Shown here: positions 1-7,880 of the stretch, one piece after another | Layout: each line of letters begins with the position of its first letter | Position numbering within the stretch: position 1 is the stretch's first letter | From: Arcicella aurantiaca | GTDB taxonomy: Bacteria; Bacteroidota; Bacteroidia; Cytophagales; Spirosomataceae | Reading direction: 5' to 3' | DNA: 59,115 nucleotides | Assembly: GCF_003148625.1 (NCBI RefSeq) | Contig: NZ_QGGO01000012.1 | Location: forward strand, 105,912 to 165,026 | Program-made: the position numbers and the translations under genes | The notes under the pieces: model-generated | Database searches by the model: none | The model's input: the letters and a program-made list of their open reading frames with translations, nothing else | Told to the model about the DNA's origin: nothing

Positions 1-191
1 AATTGGTAATTGAGACGTAAAATCAACAAGGTCTAAAATACTTTTTTACTAACTTATCAACTAACCAATCAACCAATTAACCAATTCCCAATCAACCAAT
101 TACCAATAACCAATAACCAATTCCCAATTAACCAATCAACCAATAACCAATTACCAATTACCAATTACCAATAACCAATAACCAATCCCCA
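1..191. repeat. CCAAT-type 7-8 bp tandem repeat with an inverted piece
   Basis: From about 62 to 186 the sequence is a run of CCAAT cores separated by two or three bases (units such as AACCAAT and TACCAAT), giving a 7-8 bp period. Positions 1-12 carry the reverse complement (AATTGGTAATTG), so the tract can fold back on itself. No gene is visible here. The array ends about 40 bp upstream of the trehalase start. It resembles the other period-7 tracts in this window in design, but its unit is different. Confidence 0.8.
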
Positions 192-229
192 TCTCAGCAT
201 TAACCATTTTTATAATATAAAACTTATAG

Positions 230-1729
230 ATGTTACAATTATTAGAAGATACTTATCCTTTTGCTTCAACTGAAGTTTTTAAGGCGGTGCAAATGAGTTC
301 AATTTTTCCCGATTCCAAAACTTTTACCGACTATATTCCAAAGTATGGTATTGAGGTAATTGAGATGAAATTTTTGTCCCAACAAAAGGAATCTGACTTT
401 AATTTGGCTCAATTTATTACCGAAAATTTTGACAAAAATCCATTTGAATCGCTTGAATATCATAGCGATACATCAAAACCCATTGCTGAACATTTAGATG
501 GATTATGGAACGTTTTGACCCGTGAACCTGCTGAAGCACAAGGCTCATTAATTGCTTTGCCTCATGCTTATATTGTACCGGGAGGGCGTTTTCAGGAAAT
601 CTATTATTGGGATAGCTATTTTTCAATTTTAGGTTTGCAAACGAGCCGAAGAGTTGATTTGATTGAGAATATCGTTAATAACTTTGCTCATTTGATTAAC
701 CAAATTGGATACATTCCTAATGGTAATCGTGCCTATTTCTTGGGACGTTCGCAACCGCCGTTTTTTTCTTTAATGGTGGAGGTTTTGAGAGAAGAAAAAG
801 GCGACGAAATTCTTGCAAAATATTTGCCCGTTTTAGAAAAAGAATATGACTTTTGGATGTCTGGAAAAAATACACTTTCCTTACAAAATAGAGCAAATAA
901 TCGGGTTGTTTTATTGGGAGATGGCGTAGTTTTAAATCGTTTTTGGGATGAGTATGATACACCAAGACCAGAATCGTATCGTGAAGACGTAGAATTAGCC
1001 GAAAGCCTGCCTGAGCATTCTGATGGTTTTTATAGACATATTCGTGCCGCAGCAGAATCAGGTTGGGATTTTAGTAGTCGTTGGTTTAAAGATTGTCAAA
1101 ATATGAACACCATTCACACCACAGATATTTTACCTGTTGATTTGAATTGTTTGTTGTTGAATCTTGAAAAAACACTCACGAAAGCCCATTCATTAGCAGG
1201 AAACTTAGAGCAATCTGAAAATTATGCTAATTTGGCAAATCAGCGTGAAGCGGCAATAAATACTTATTTCTACAACGCTCAGAAAGGTTTTTATTTTGAC
1301 TATGATTTTGTTTCGCAAGCACAAACCAATTGCTATACTTTGGCGGGAGCATTTCCATTATTTTTCAAAATCTCTAAGCAAGAACAAGTTGGAAGTATTG
1401 AGTATATTTTGAGAACTGATTTTTTGAAAGATGGCGGTGTAATTACAACTTTAAACGGAACTGGGCAACAGTGGGATTCGCCAAATGGTTGGGCTCCTTT
1501 GCAATACATGACGTATAAAGGTTTGGTTAATTACGGATTTTTGGATTTGGCTAACGAAATCAAAAATCGTTGGATGAATACAAACGAAAAAGTATATCAG
1601 CAAACGGGAAAAATGACTGAGAAATACAATGTAAAAACGCCAGACACTTTAGCAGGTGGGGGAGAATACCCTAATCAAGATGGTTTTGGTTGGACGAATG
1701 GTGTGTATTTGAAGTTTTTGAGAGGTTGA
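230..1729 (+). CDS. treF: Alpha,alpha-trehalase, GH37 family
   Basis: Hydrolyses trehalose to two glucose molecules. Both family signatures are present: PGGRFQEIYYWDSY at residues 117-130 and QWDSPNGWAP at about 413-422. There is also a GWDFSSRW segment, which by family knowledge holds the general acid Asp, and EKYNV followed by a glycine-rich GGGEYPNQDGFGWTNGV near the C-terminus. Length (499 aa) fits the family (about 500-550). There is no signal peptide, so a cytoplasmic TreF-type enzyme is more likely than a periplasmic TreA-type. The ATG at 230 is the first start after the repeat tract. The gene stands alone and ends at a strong hairpin terminator. The GH37 assignment is secure; the TreF subtype is inferred from the missing signal peptide. 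Confidence 0.95.
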   Translation: MLQLLEDTYPFASTEVFKAVQMSSIFPDSKTFTDYIPKYGIEVIEMKFLSQQKESDFNLAQFITENFDKNPFESLEYHSDTSKPIAEHLDGLWNVLTREPAEAQGSLIALPHAYIVPGGRFQEIYYWDSYFSILGLQTSRRVDLIENIVNNFAHLINQIGYIPNGNRAYFLGRSQPPFFSLMVEVLREEKGDEILAKYLPVLEKEYDFWMSGKNTLSLQNRANNRVVLLGDGVVLNRFWDEYDTPRPESYREDVELAESLPEHSDGFYRHIRAAAESGWDFSSRWFKDCQNMNTIHTTDILPVDLNCLLLNLEKTLTKAHSLAGNLEQSENYANLANQREAAINTYFYNAQKGFYFDYDFVSQAQTNCYTLAGAFPLFFKISKQEQVGSIEYILRTDFLKDGGVITTLNGTGQQWDSPNGWAPLQYMTYKGLVNYGFLDLANEIKNRWMNTNEKVYQQTGKMTEKYNVKTPDTLAGGGEYPNQDGFGWTNGVYLKFLRG

Positions 1730-1762
1730 TAATAGATATTTTATCGTAAAAGATAATTATTG

Positions 1763-1815
1763 AAAGTCTCTGATTGTTAGATGTGAATGTCTAACAATCA
1801 GAGACTTTTGTTTTG
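1763..1815 (+). terminator. Rho-independent terminator of the trehalase gene
   Basis: A perfect 19-bp stem (arms 1763-1781 and 1790-1808) with an 8-nt loop, followed by TTTTGTTTT. It lies 34 bp after the trehalase stop. Confidence 0.9.
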
Positions 1816-1912
1816 TACAAATATTTTCAAACTCGTTTGCAACATTCTTGCTTTTAATTCGTCTTTTACAAAAACCTCAAATGTAAAAAGATGTTAAAGA
1901 ATGTTAAAGATA

Positions 1913-1942
1913 TTTGTTTAACTAAATTAATAGTTATATTTG
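1913..1942 (+). promoter_or_regulatory. Bacteroidota-type promoter for the outer-membrane protein gene
   Basis: TTTG at 1913-1916, an 18-bp spacer, then TATATTTG at 1935-1942, which matches the -33 TTTG / -7 TAnnTTTG consensus of Bacteroidota. It predicts an mRNA leader of about 140 nt before the ATG at 2092. Confidence 0.7.
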
Positions 1943-2091
1943 CATCGTTCTAAAAATCAACCTCAAACAATTTAATTATGACCATGATTTTACACCCAAG
2001 TAACTCATACCACAACGCATAACTAAAATCTTATCGGGGGATTCTTTCCATTATTTTAAACTCTTTTTATCTTAAAACGTAATCTACTACC

Positions 2092-4899
2092 ATGCGTAAA
2101 ATTTCCGTAGTCTTATTTATTTGCTTGTTTTATGCCTTTTCAATGATGGCACAAAACCCTGTCAGAATTAGCATCAAAGGGATAGTCCAAGATACTTCAT
2201 CAGGCGTATTAGGTGGTGCAACCGTTATGCTTCTCCAGCCGAAAGATTCCGCTTTGGTGAATTTTTCAAGAGCAAATGACAAAGGTTCGTTCGAGTTTCG
2301 GAACGTCAAAAATGCCAATTATATTCTTAAAATCTCGTATGTGGGTTACATTCCGCATCAACAATTAGTGAGTCCATCTGCTAATGAAGTCCTTGATTTA
2401 GGAAATATTGGCATTAAACCCATTACCAAAGAATTATTGGAAGTTGTTGTAAAAACAGCCAGAGCTCCACTAACCATCAAAGGCGATACCATTGAGTATG
2501 ATGCACGAGCTTTTAAAGTTCCGCAAGGTTCATCTGTGGAAGATTTGCTTCGTCGTTTACCCGGAATGGAAGTTGATGCACAAGGAAATATCAAAGCACA
2601 AGGAAAGGACATCAAAAAGGTGTTAGTTGATGGAAAAACTTTCTTTGGTGATGACCCCAAAGCCGCAACCAAAAACTTAGGTGCTGAAACTATCTCTAAA
2701 GTTCAGGTTTTCAACGACAAATCTGAACAAGCAAAATTGACAGGTGTTGATGATGGCAAGAAAGAAAAAGCCATTAATCTTGAATTAAAAGACGAATTCA
2801 AAAAGGGTTCTTTTGGCAAAATTACGGGAGCAGTTGGGTCAAGTTCACGCATGGCTTTGCGTGGAAATTATAACCGTTTCAATAAAAAAGAACAGTTTTC
2901 AATTTTAGGATACGGCAACAATATCAACGAAACGGGCGTAAACTGGAGTGATTACGGTGAATTTAAAGGAAATAATAGCTTTAATAATAACGATAACGGA
3001 GATTTTGGCTTTGGCGGAAACCGTTGGTGGTCGGGTGATAATGATGTTGTTACCAATAATTTTGATGGAAGAGGTTTTACCAATAACGGTGGGGGAGGAG
3101 TCAATTATAATTTTGATAACAAGAAAACCAAAGTTAGTACGAGTTATTTCTATAACCAAACTCGCTTGATGCTCGACCAATATCAGACTAAAAAGACCTT
3201 TTTACAGGATAATTCCTTTACGACAACCGATACAACTAATCAGAATAACTTTAGAGGAAATCACAGTATCGGAAGCCGTTTTGAACAAATGGTTGACTCC
3301 AATAATACGGTTATTGCTAAAGTAAATTTGAGATTTAGTACCAATAATATTTCAACCTTACAGTACCAAAGAAATTTATCTGAAACCAATGTTTTACGTA
3401 CTTCTTCGGATATTAAGAATGGCTCGGATGTATCATCTTTTAACTTGACGAGTAATGTTATTTACCGTCATAAATTCAAGAAAAAAGGACGCACTTTTGC
3501 TTTGAGTGGAGGATATAATGTCAATAATTCTGATGGAACAGAAAACCTAAGTTCAACCAGTACATTCTTAAATGCAGGAACGATTTCACAACAAGTTCGA
3601 GCTTTGGGGCAGTTGAATAATAATGCTAATCGCCAAAATTTATTGAAAGGAAGTGCTTTGTATTTAGAGCCACTTTCAAAAAGAATGTATTGGGAAAGTT
3701 TCTATAATGTAAGTACCGATAACCGAGAAGTGGGTCGTGATGCCTTCAATTCTAAATTGGAAAATCAGCGAATGGACAGTTTGAGTACCTATTATAAGAA
3801 CAATATTACTTATAATCGTCTCGGAACAAGTATGCGTTATTCTCATGCAGGGGTGAATGTTACGGTTGGTTTGGCTGCTTTGCGTTTTGACCTTGACGGA
3901 AAATTATTTCCACGAAAAGACGCTCAAGTTGCCAGCAGCATTTCAAAAAATTATAATGCCGTAACTCCATATATTGGTGCTGATATTGAGTTGAAAAGTA
4001 ACACGTACCTAAGTTTCAATTACAACTTGAATATTGAAGCTCCACAAATTGCCGATTTACAACCTGTTATCAATAATAATAATCCGTTTTTCCTTTCAAC
4101 GGGAAATCCAGATTTGAATCCAGAAAAAAGTCATAGCATTAGTTCATACTTCTACAAGTTTGACCCTGCTACGTTTATGAATATCAATTTTTGGGTAGAT
4201 TATAATTACTTTTTGAGTCAAGTCGTTTATAATCAAACCGTTGACCCAACTACTTTTATAACTCGTACTCGTCCAGAAAACTTATCGGGTGGAGAAAGAT
4301 TCAATACTGGTGTTTATGCAGGTTTCCCAATTGTGAAAACTAAATTGACTGTGAATTTTAACTCAAATATTAACTTGTCAACAAATCCAACTTTTATTAA
4401 TGGGGTTTTAAATCAAAACGACACGCAAGGCTATACTTTCAGACTTGGTTTCAGTCTCACGCCAAGCGATAAATTAATCGTTTCGGCAAATGGTAAATTA
4501 GGGTTTAGTACCATCAAATATACCATTAGCGAAGCCCAAAATCAGAACATTAAAAATAATAGTTTAGATGCTTCTGTGAAGTGGAATTTTGCCAAGAAAA
4601 CATTCTTAGAAACCAATTTAGACTATACCAATTATCGTAACGACCGTTTTAATTTTAATCAAGATATTCCAATCTTAAACTGTTCGGTTCGTCGTTTGTT
4701 CTTGAAAGAAAATAAATTAGAAGTGCGTTTGGCTGCTTTTGACATATTCAATAAACGTCAAAGCATTATTCAAAGAGGTTTCCAAAATACCGTAACCAAC
4801 CAAACCGCCTTGACTTTAGCTCGTTATTTTATGTTGAGTTTAACTTACAACATGAAAGGTCACGTAGATAAATTGAAGAAAAATCAAGGTTGGATGTAG
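2092..4899 (+). CDS. Outer-membrane beta-barrel protein with carboxypeptidase-regulatory-like domain and plug
   Basis: A TonB-receptor-like outer-membrane protein of 935 aa. Residues 1-20 are a signal peptide ending MMAQ. Residues about 25-105 form a carboxypeptidase regulatory-like beta-sandwich (VPGVxV-type core replaced by GVLGGATVMLL, ending KISYVGY). A plug-like region follows with LLRRLPGMEVDAQGNIKAQG and VLVDGKTFFGDDP, typical of the family with an outer-membrane beta-barrel of the OMP_b-brl_3 type. The rest is barrel. An Asn/Gly-rich loop at about 285-345 is probably an extracellular loop. The next gene is a GLPGLI protein, the usual neighbour of this family, so the two probably act together. 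The substrate cannot be read from the sequence; peptide, metal or siderophore are all possible. Confidence 0.88.
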   Translation: MRKISVVLFICLFYAFSMMAQNPVRISIKGIVQDTSSGVLGGATVMLLQPKDSALVNFSRANDKGSFEFRNVKNANYILKISYVGYIPHQQLVSPSANEVLDLGNIGIKPITKELLEVVVKTARAPLTIKGDTIEYDARAFKVPQGSSVEDLLRRLPGMEVDAQGNIKAQGKDIKKVLVDGKTFFGDDPKAATKNLGAETISKVQVFNDKSEQAKLTGVDDGKKEKAINLELKDEFKKGSFGKITGAVGSSSRMALRGNYNRFNKKEQFSILGYGNNINETGVNWSDYGEFKGNNSFNNNDNGDFGFGGNRWWSGDNDVVTNNFDGRGFTNNGGGGVNYNFDNKKTKVSTSYFYNQTRLMLDQYQTKKTFLQDNSFTTTDTTNQNNFRGNHSIGSRFEQMVDSNNTVIAKVNLRFSTNNISTLQYQRNLSETNVLRTSSDIKNGSDVSSFNLTSNVIYRHKFKKKGRTFALSGGYNVNNSDGTENLSSTSTFLNAGTISQQVRALGQLNNNANRQNLLKGSALYLEPLSKRMYWESFYNVSTDNREVGRDAFNSKLENQRMDSLSTYYKNNITYNRLGTSMRYSHAGVNVTVGLAALRFDLDGKLFPRKDAQVASSISKNYNAVTPYIGADIELKSNTYLSFNYNLNIEAPQIADLQPVINNNNPFFLSTGNPDLNPEKSHSISSYFYKFDPATFMNINFWVDYNYFLSQVVYNQTVDPTTFITRTRPENLSGGERFNTGVYAGFPIVKTKLTVNFNSNINLSTNPTFINGVLNQNDTQGYTFRLGFSLTPSDKLIVSANGKLGFSTIKYTISEAQNQNIKNNSLDASVKWNFAKKTFLETNLDYTNYRNDRFNFNQDIPILNCSVRRLFLKENKLEVRLAAFDIFNKRQSIIQRGFQNTVTNQTALTLARYFMLSLTYNMKGHVDKLKKNQGWM

Positions 4900-4917
4900 T
4901 TTTAAAATATTTCAAAA

Positions 4918-5082
4918 CTGTCATTGCGAGGCACGAAGCAATCTGTTTGATTTGGATAATTATGTTTAAATATCAACGACTAAATTATTAATAGTTTTGA
5001 TTTTAAAAATATCCGAAAAATGCTCCACCATTCTAACAGATTGGTTTTACGAAACTCCGATTCGATTCACTCGCAATGACAG
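4918..5082. repeat. Imperfect inverted-repeat element with CTGTCATTGCGAG ends
   Basis: CTGTCATTGCGAG at 4918-4930 is mirrored exactly by CTCGCAATGACAG at 5070-5082. Inside these, GCAATCTGTT at about 4939-4948 is partly mirrored by AACAGATTGG at 5036-5045. The interior is AT-rich and non-coding. ATTGCGAGG...GAAGCAATCTG elements are, from memory, a common dispersed repeat in Bacteroidota. It sits between the barrel gene and its GLPGLI partner and may shape the transcript there. Confidence 0.65.
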
Positions 5083-5102
5083 CTTATTAACAATCATAAA
5101 TC

Positions 5103-5846
5103 ATGAAAAAAGTAATCATCATTATAGCCATATTTTTAGTATCCATTGCAACTCATGCCCAACAAGAGGGCATTGTAAGTTATACTCGAACAACCTATTG
5201 GACTAAACTCAACAGTACGCTTCCATATTTAAGTAAGCAAGAAAAAGAAAAGCAAGCTTATATGTTTGGCGGTCGAGACGATTGGAAGGAATATACGCTC
5301 CTTTATTTCAACGAAAAAGAAAGTCGTTACACACACTCAGAAGAAAAATCAGACGAATCAGAAGGGTATGCTTGGCGTAAAGAAGAGTACAATATCAGAC
5401 GTAATTTTGAGAAAAATACCATGAACGATGCGATGGAAATGTTGGGTAAAGTTTATATAGTGGAGGATTCTTTGCCGACTCCTAACTGGAAAATCTTGAA
5501 CGATATCAAAGACGTAGCAGGACATATTTGTATGAAAGCGATGATTCAAGACACCGTAAAAAAGCAGAAAATTATTGCATGGTTTGCTCAAGATATTCCC
5601 ATAAATGCAGGGCCTGAAAGACTTTACGGTTTACCCGGATTAATTTTAGAATTGGATATTAATGATGGGGCAGTAATCATTGAAGCCACAAAAATTGAAA
5701 ATAAGAAGCTAACTACTGAGTTTGATTTACCCAAAAAACAAAAAGGCAAGAAAATCAATGATTTAGCTTTTCAAGATATGCTTCGTAAGTTTATTCAAGA
5801 GAAAATAAAAGAAGAACGTAACCCATATTGGACGATTAGATATTAG
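5103..5846 (+). CDS. GLPGLI family protein
   Basis: A secreted protein of 247 aa. Residues 1-19 are a signal peptide (MKKVIIIIAIFLVSIATHAQ). The family-naming motif is explicit: RLYGLPGLILELDINDG at about 177-193, preceded by IAWFAQDIPINAGPE. These proteins have no established biochemical function but very often lie directly downstream of barrel proteins like the one at 2092, so an envelope role tied to that barrel is likely. The 203-bp gap to the upstream gene holds a dispersed inverted repeat. The 3' end overlaps the convergent gene by 11 bp, with no terminator between them. Confidence 0.92.
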   Translation: MKKVIIIIAIFLVSIATHAQQEGIVSYTRTTYWTKLNSTLPYLSKQEKEKQAYMFGGRDDWKEYTLLYFNEKESRYTHSEEKSDESEGYAWRKEEYNIRRNFEKNTMNDAMEMLGKVYIVEDSLPTPNWKILNDIKDVAGHICMKAMIQDTVKKQKIIAWFAQDIPINAGPERLYGLPGLILELDINDGAVIIEATKIENKKLTTEFDLPKKQKGKKINDLAFQDMLRKFIQEKIKEERNPYWTIRY

Positions 5847-6405
5847 GTTTCAACAATGGACTTGAATGAGCTAAATGATACAAATGAAAATAATGCCGTT
5901 TGTTGATTTTATAATTCTCACTCACAACCAATTTTAGTAAATAACTCGCACCAATCAACCCAGCACTTATGCCAAGAAGTGTTGGGTTATTTTTTATAGG
6001 AAGATTTTTCAGTTGATTCAAAATATCGAAAGTATAAAGCATAACGCCCGCTCCGCCCAAAGTCCCGAATCCTCGCATGGAAATAGCACTGTGACTTTTG
6101 CCTAAATACACTTTTTTGATGTCCTTAAATTTTAATTCTTGTAAATCAAAAGCGGTGTTTAAATCTTCACTCGGAGCATAAAAGAATGAACTATCTGTAA
6201 GTCTAACAATTTCAAATCGTTGCTTTTTATGCTTTTTAAAGGTTTTTAAAGAAATTTCATTTCCTTCAAAAAAGTTGATATTCTTTTTCTTCCCCGTCAT
6301 TTGTAAAGAAAGACAACGCACAAACAATTCATTTTTAGGGGTAATTTGTGCGAATTGACTAAACGGATTACAGAGAAGCAAAGACAGTAAAATTAATTTC
6401 TTCAT
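5836..6405 (-). CDS. Secreted or membrane-anchored hypothetical protein
   Basis: I do not recognise the family. The frame is open to 6441, but MKKLILLSLLLCNPFSQFAQ, a clear signal peptide, begins at 6405, so that start is preferred (189 aa). The mature part has a basic stretch (KKHKKQRFEIVRLTDSSFF), then DIKKVYLGKSHSA and two hydrophobic segments near the C-terminus (GTLGGAGVMLYTFDIL and TLLGISAGLIGASYLLKLVV) that look like membrane helices. This resembles small Bacteroidota envelope proteins of unknown function. It converges on the GLPGLI gene with an 11-bp overlap, so the two transcripts must interfere or be separately controlled. Confidence 0.7.
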   Translation of the reverse strand: MKKLILLSLLLCNPFSQFAQITPKNELFVRCLSLQMTGKKKNINFFEGNEISLKTFKKHKKQRFEIVRLTDSSFFYAPSEDLNTAFDLQELKFKDIKKVYLGKSHSAISMRGFGTLGGAGVMLYTFDILNQLKNLPIKNNPTLLGISAGLIGASYLLKLVVSENYKINKRHYFHLYHLAHSSPLLKPNI

Positions 6406-6736
6406 AGCGTTAAAATAAGAGTTTATATGAAAACGCATCAATGAAACGAGTATTTTTAAGAATCCTTGAATTAACGTTATTTAACAAGCTTAGTAAAATG
6501 ATTGTGATATTCAACCGATTGTAAAACAAGCCTATTGAAAAGTACAGAAAGGCTATAAACCTTTGTATATTTGTATGAAAATTAGAATTGCCCAAATAAA
6601 GAAATATTTGTAAAATGGAAAGATTGCCAAATATTATTCTGTAAAATGAGCAATAAGCCAATTAAAATAACTATTTTTGAATTCTTTTATCCCAAAAAAT
6701 AGTTAAAATAAGTTTTTAACAAGAAAAAATTAAATT
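6406..6736. other. Intergenic region upstream of fbaA
   Basis: About 330 bp with no credible gene. It must hold the divergent promoters of the 5836-6405 gene and fbaA. TATATTTG at 6566-6573 fits the -7 consensus on the plus strand, but I see no well-spaced -33 TTTG, so it is only a candidate. Confidence 0.4.
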
Positions 6737-7819
6737 ATGTCAAGTTTGTCTTCTCAGAAAGGTGTTTTACACGGGGATGCCGTGCAAGAACTATTCGAAA
6801 TCGCTAAGAAAAATCAGTTTGCTTTGCCAGCCGTAAACGTTACCGGAACGGATACTGTAAATGGTGTATTGGAAGCTGCTAAAGCGGTTAATTCTCCAGT
6901 AATTATCCAGTTCTCAAACGGTGGAGCTCAATTCTATGCAGGTAAATCTTTACCAAACGGAAACCAAGAAGCTTCTATTGCAGGAGCAATTTCTGGAGCT
7001 CACCACGTACATCAATTAGCTGAAGTATATGGCGTACAAGTAATTCTTCATACTGACCACTGTGCTAAAAAATTATTACCTTGGATTGACGGTTTGTTAG
7101 ATGCAGGTGAAAAATTCTTTGCTCAAACAGGAAAGCCATTGTTCTCTTCACACATGATTGACCTTTCTGAAGAACCAATCGAAGAAAACATCGAAATCTG
7201 TAAGACGTATTTAGAAAGAATGGCTAAAATGGGCATGACTTTAGAAATCGAATTAGGTGTTACAGGTGGAGAAGAAGACGGCGTTGATAACTCAGACGTA
7301 GATTCATCTAAATTATATACTCAGCCTTCTGAAGTTGCTTATGCTTATGAAGAATTGAGCAAAATTTCTCACCGTTTCACCATTGCTGCGGCTTTCGGAA
7401 ACGTACACGGGGTTTATAAACCGGGTAACGTGAAATTGTCTCCAGTTATCTTACACAACTCTCAAGAGTTTATCAAAGAAAAATATTCATTGACTGCTGA
7501 GAAACCAATCAACTTCGTATTCCACGGAGGTTCTGGTTCTTCTCGTGAAGAAATCCGTGAGGCTCTTTCTTATGGTGCAATCAAAATGAATATTGATACA
7601 GACTTACAATGGGCGTTCTGGGAAGGTATCTTGAATTTCTACAAAGAGAAAGAAGGATATTTACAAGGACAAATCGGTAACCCAACGGGTGAAGATTCTC
7701 CAAACAAGAAATTCTACGACCCACGTGTATGGTTACGTAAAGGTGAAGATACTTTCGTTAGTCGTTTGAAATTAGCTTTTGAAGATTTGAATGCAGCTAA
7801 TGCAAATCAATATTTGTAA
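6737..7819 (+). CDS. fbaA: Class II fructose-bisphosphate aldolase
   Basis: Cleaves fructose 1,6-bisphosphate to dihydroxyacetone phosphate and glyceraldehyde 3-phosphate, and does the reverse in gluconeogenesis; zinc-dependent and cytoplasmic. The active-site signature LHTDHCAKK is present with Asp107 and His108, which correspond to the catalytic Asp and a zinc His of the E. coli enzyme. Other landmarks are LEIELGVTGGEEDGVDN, AAFGNVHGVYKPGNVKLSP, VFHGGSGSS and NIDTDLQWAFW. At 360 aa it matches the class IIA (E. coli-like) subgroup. Codon use looks optimised (many GGT, AAA, GAA), as expected for a highly expressed glycolytic gene. It is monocistronic and ends at a strong bidirectional terminator. 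Confidence 0.97.
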   Translation: MSSLSSQKGVLHGDAVQELFEIAKKNQFALPAVNVTGTDTVNGVLEAAKAVNSPVIIQFSNGGAQFYAGKSLPNGNQEASIAGAISGAHHVHQLAEVYGVQVILHTDHCAKKLLPWIDGLLDAGEKFFAQTGKPLFSSHMIDLSEEPIEENIEICKTYLERMAKMGMTLEIELGVTGGEEDGVDNSDVDSSKLYTQPSEVAYAYEELSKISHRFTIAAAFGNVHGVYKPGNVKLSPVILHNSQEFIKEKYSLTAEKPINFVFHGGSGSSREEIREALSYGAIKMNIDTDLQWAFWEGILNFYKEKEGYLQGQIGNPTGEDSPNKKFYDPRVWLRKGEDTFVSRLKLAFEDLNAANANQYL

Positions 7820-7842
7820 TAAGAGTAATCTTATCTACATTC

Positions 7843-7879
7843 AAAAAAGCGTCTCTATTAATTTAGAGACGCTTTTTTG
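7843..7879. terminator. Bidirectional terminator between fbaA and the convergent ligase-like gene
   Basis: A 15-bp perfect stem (7843-7857 and 7864-7878) with A6 on one side and T6 on the other, so it works for both strands. The minus-strand stop codon (7881-7883) is immediately adjacent. Confidence 0.93.
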
Positions 7880-7880
7880 T

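Noticed and set aside
1978-2022. Possible leader peptide of 14 codons in the 5' UTR of the barrel gene
   Set aside because: Too short, no tandem regulatory codons and no overlapping hairpin with the downstream start; chance is as likely.
4997-5206. Plus-strand ORF of 69 codons at the GLPGLI start
   Set aside because: Reads through the dispersed inverted element and the GLPGLI signal sequence in another frame.
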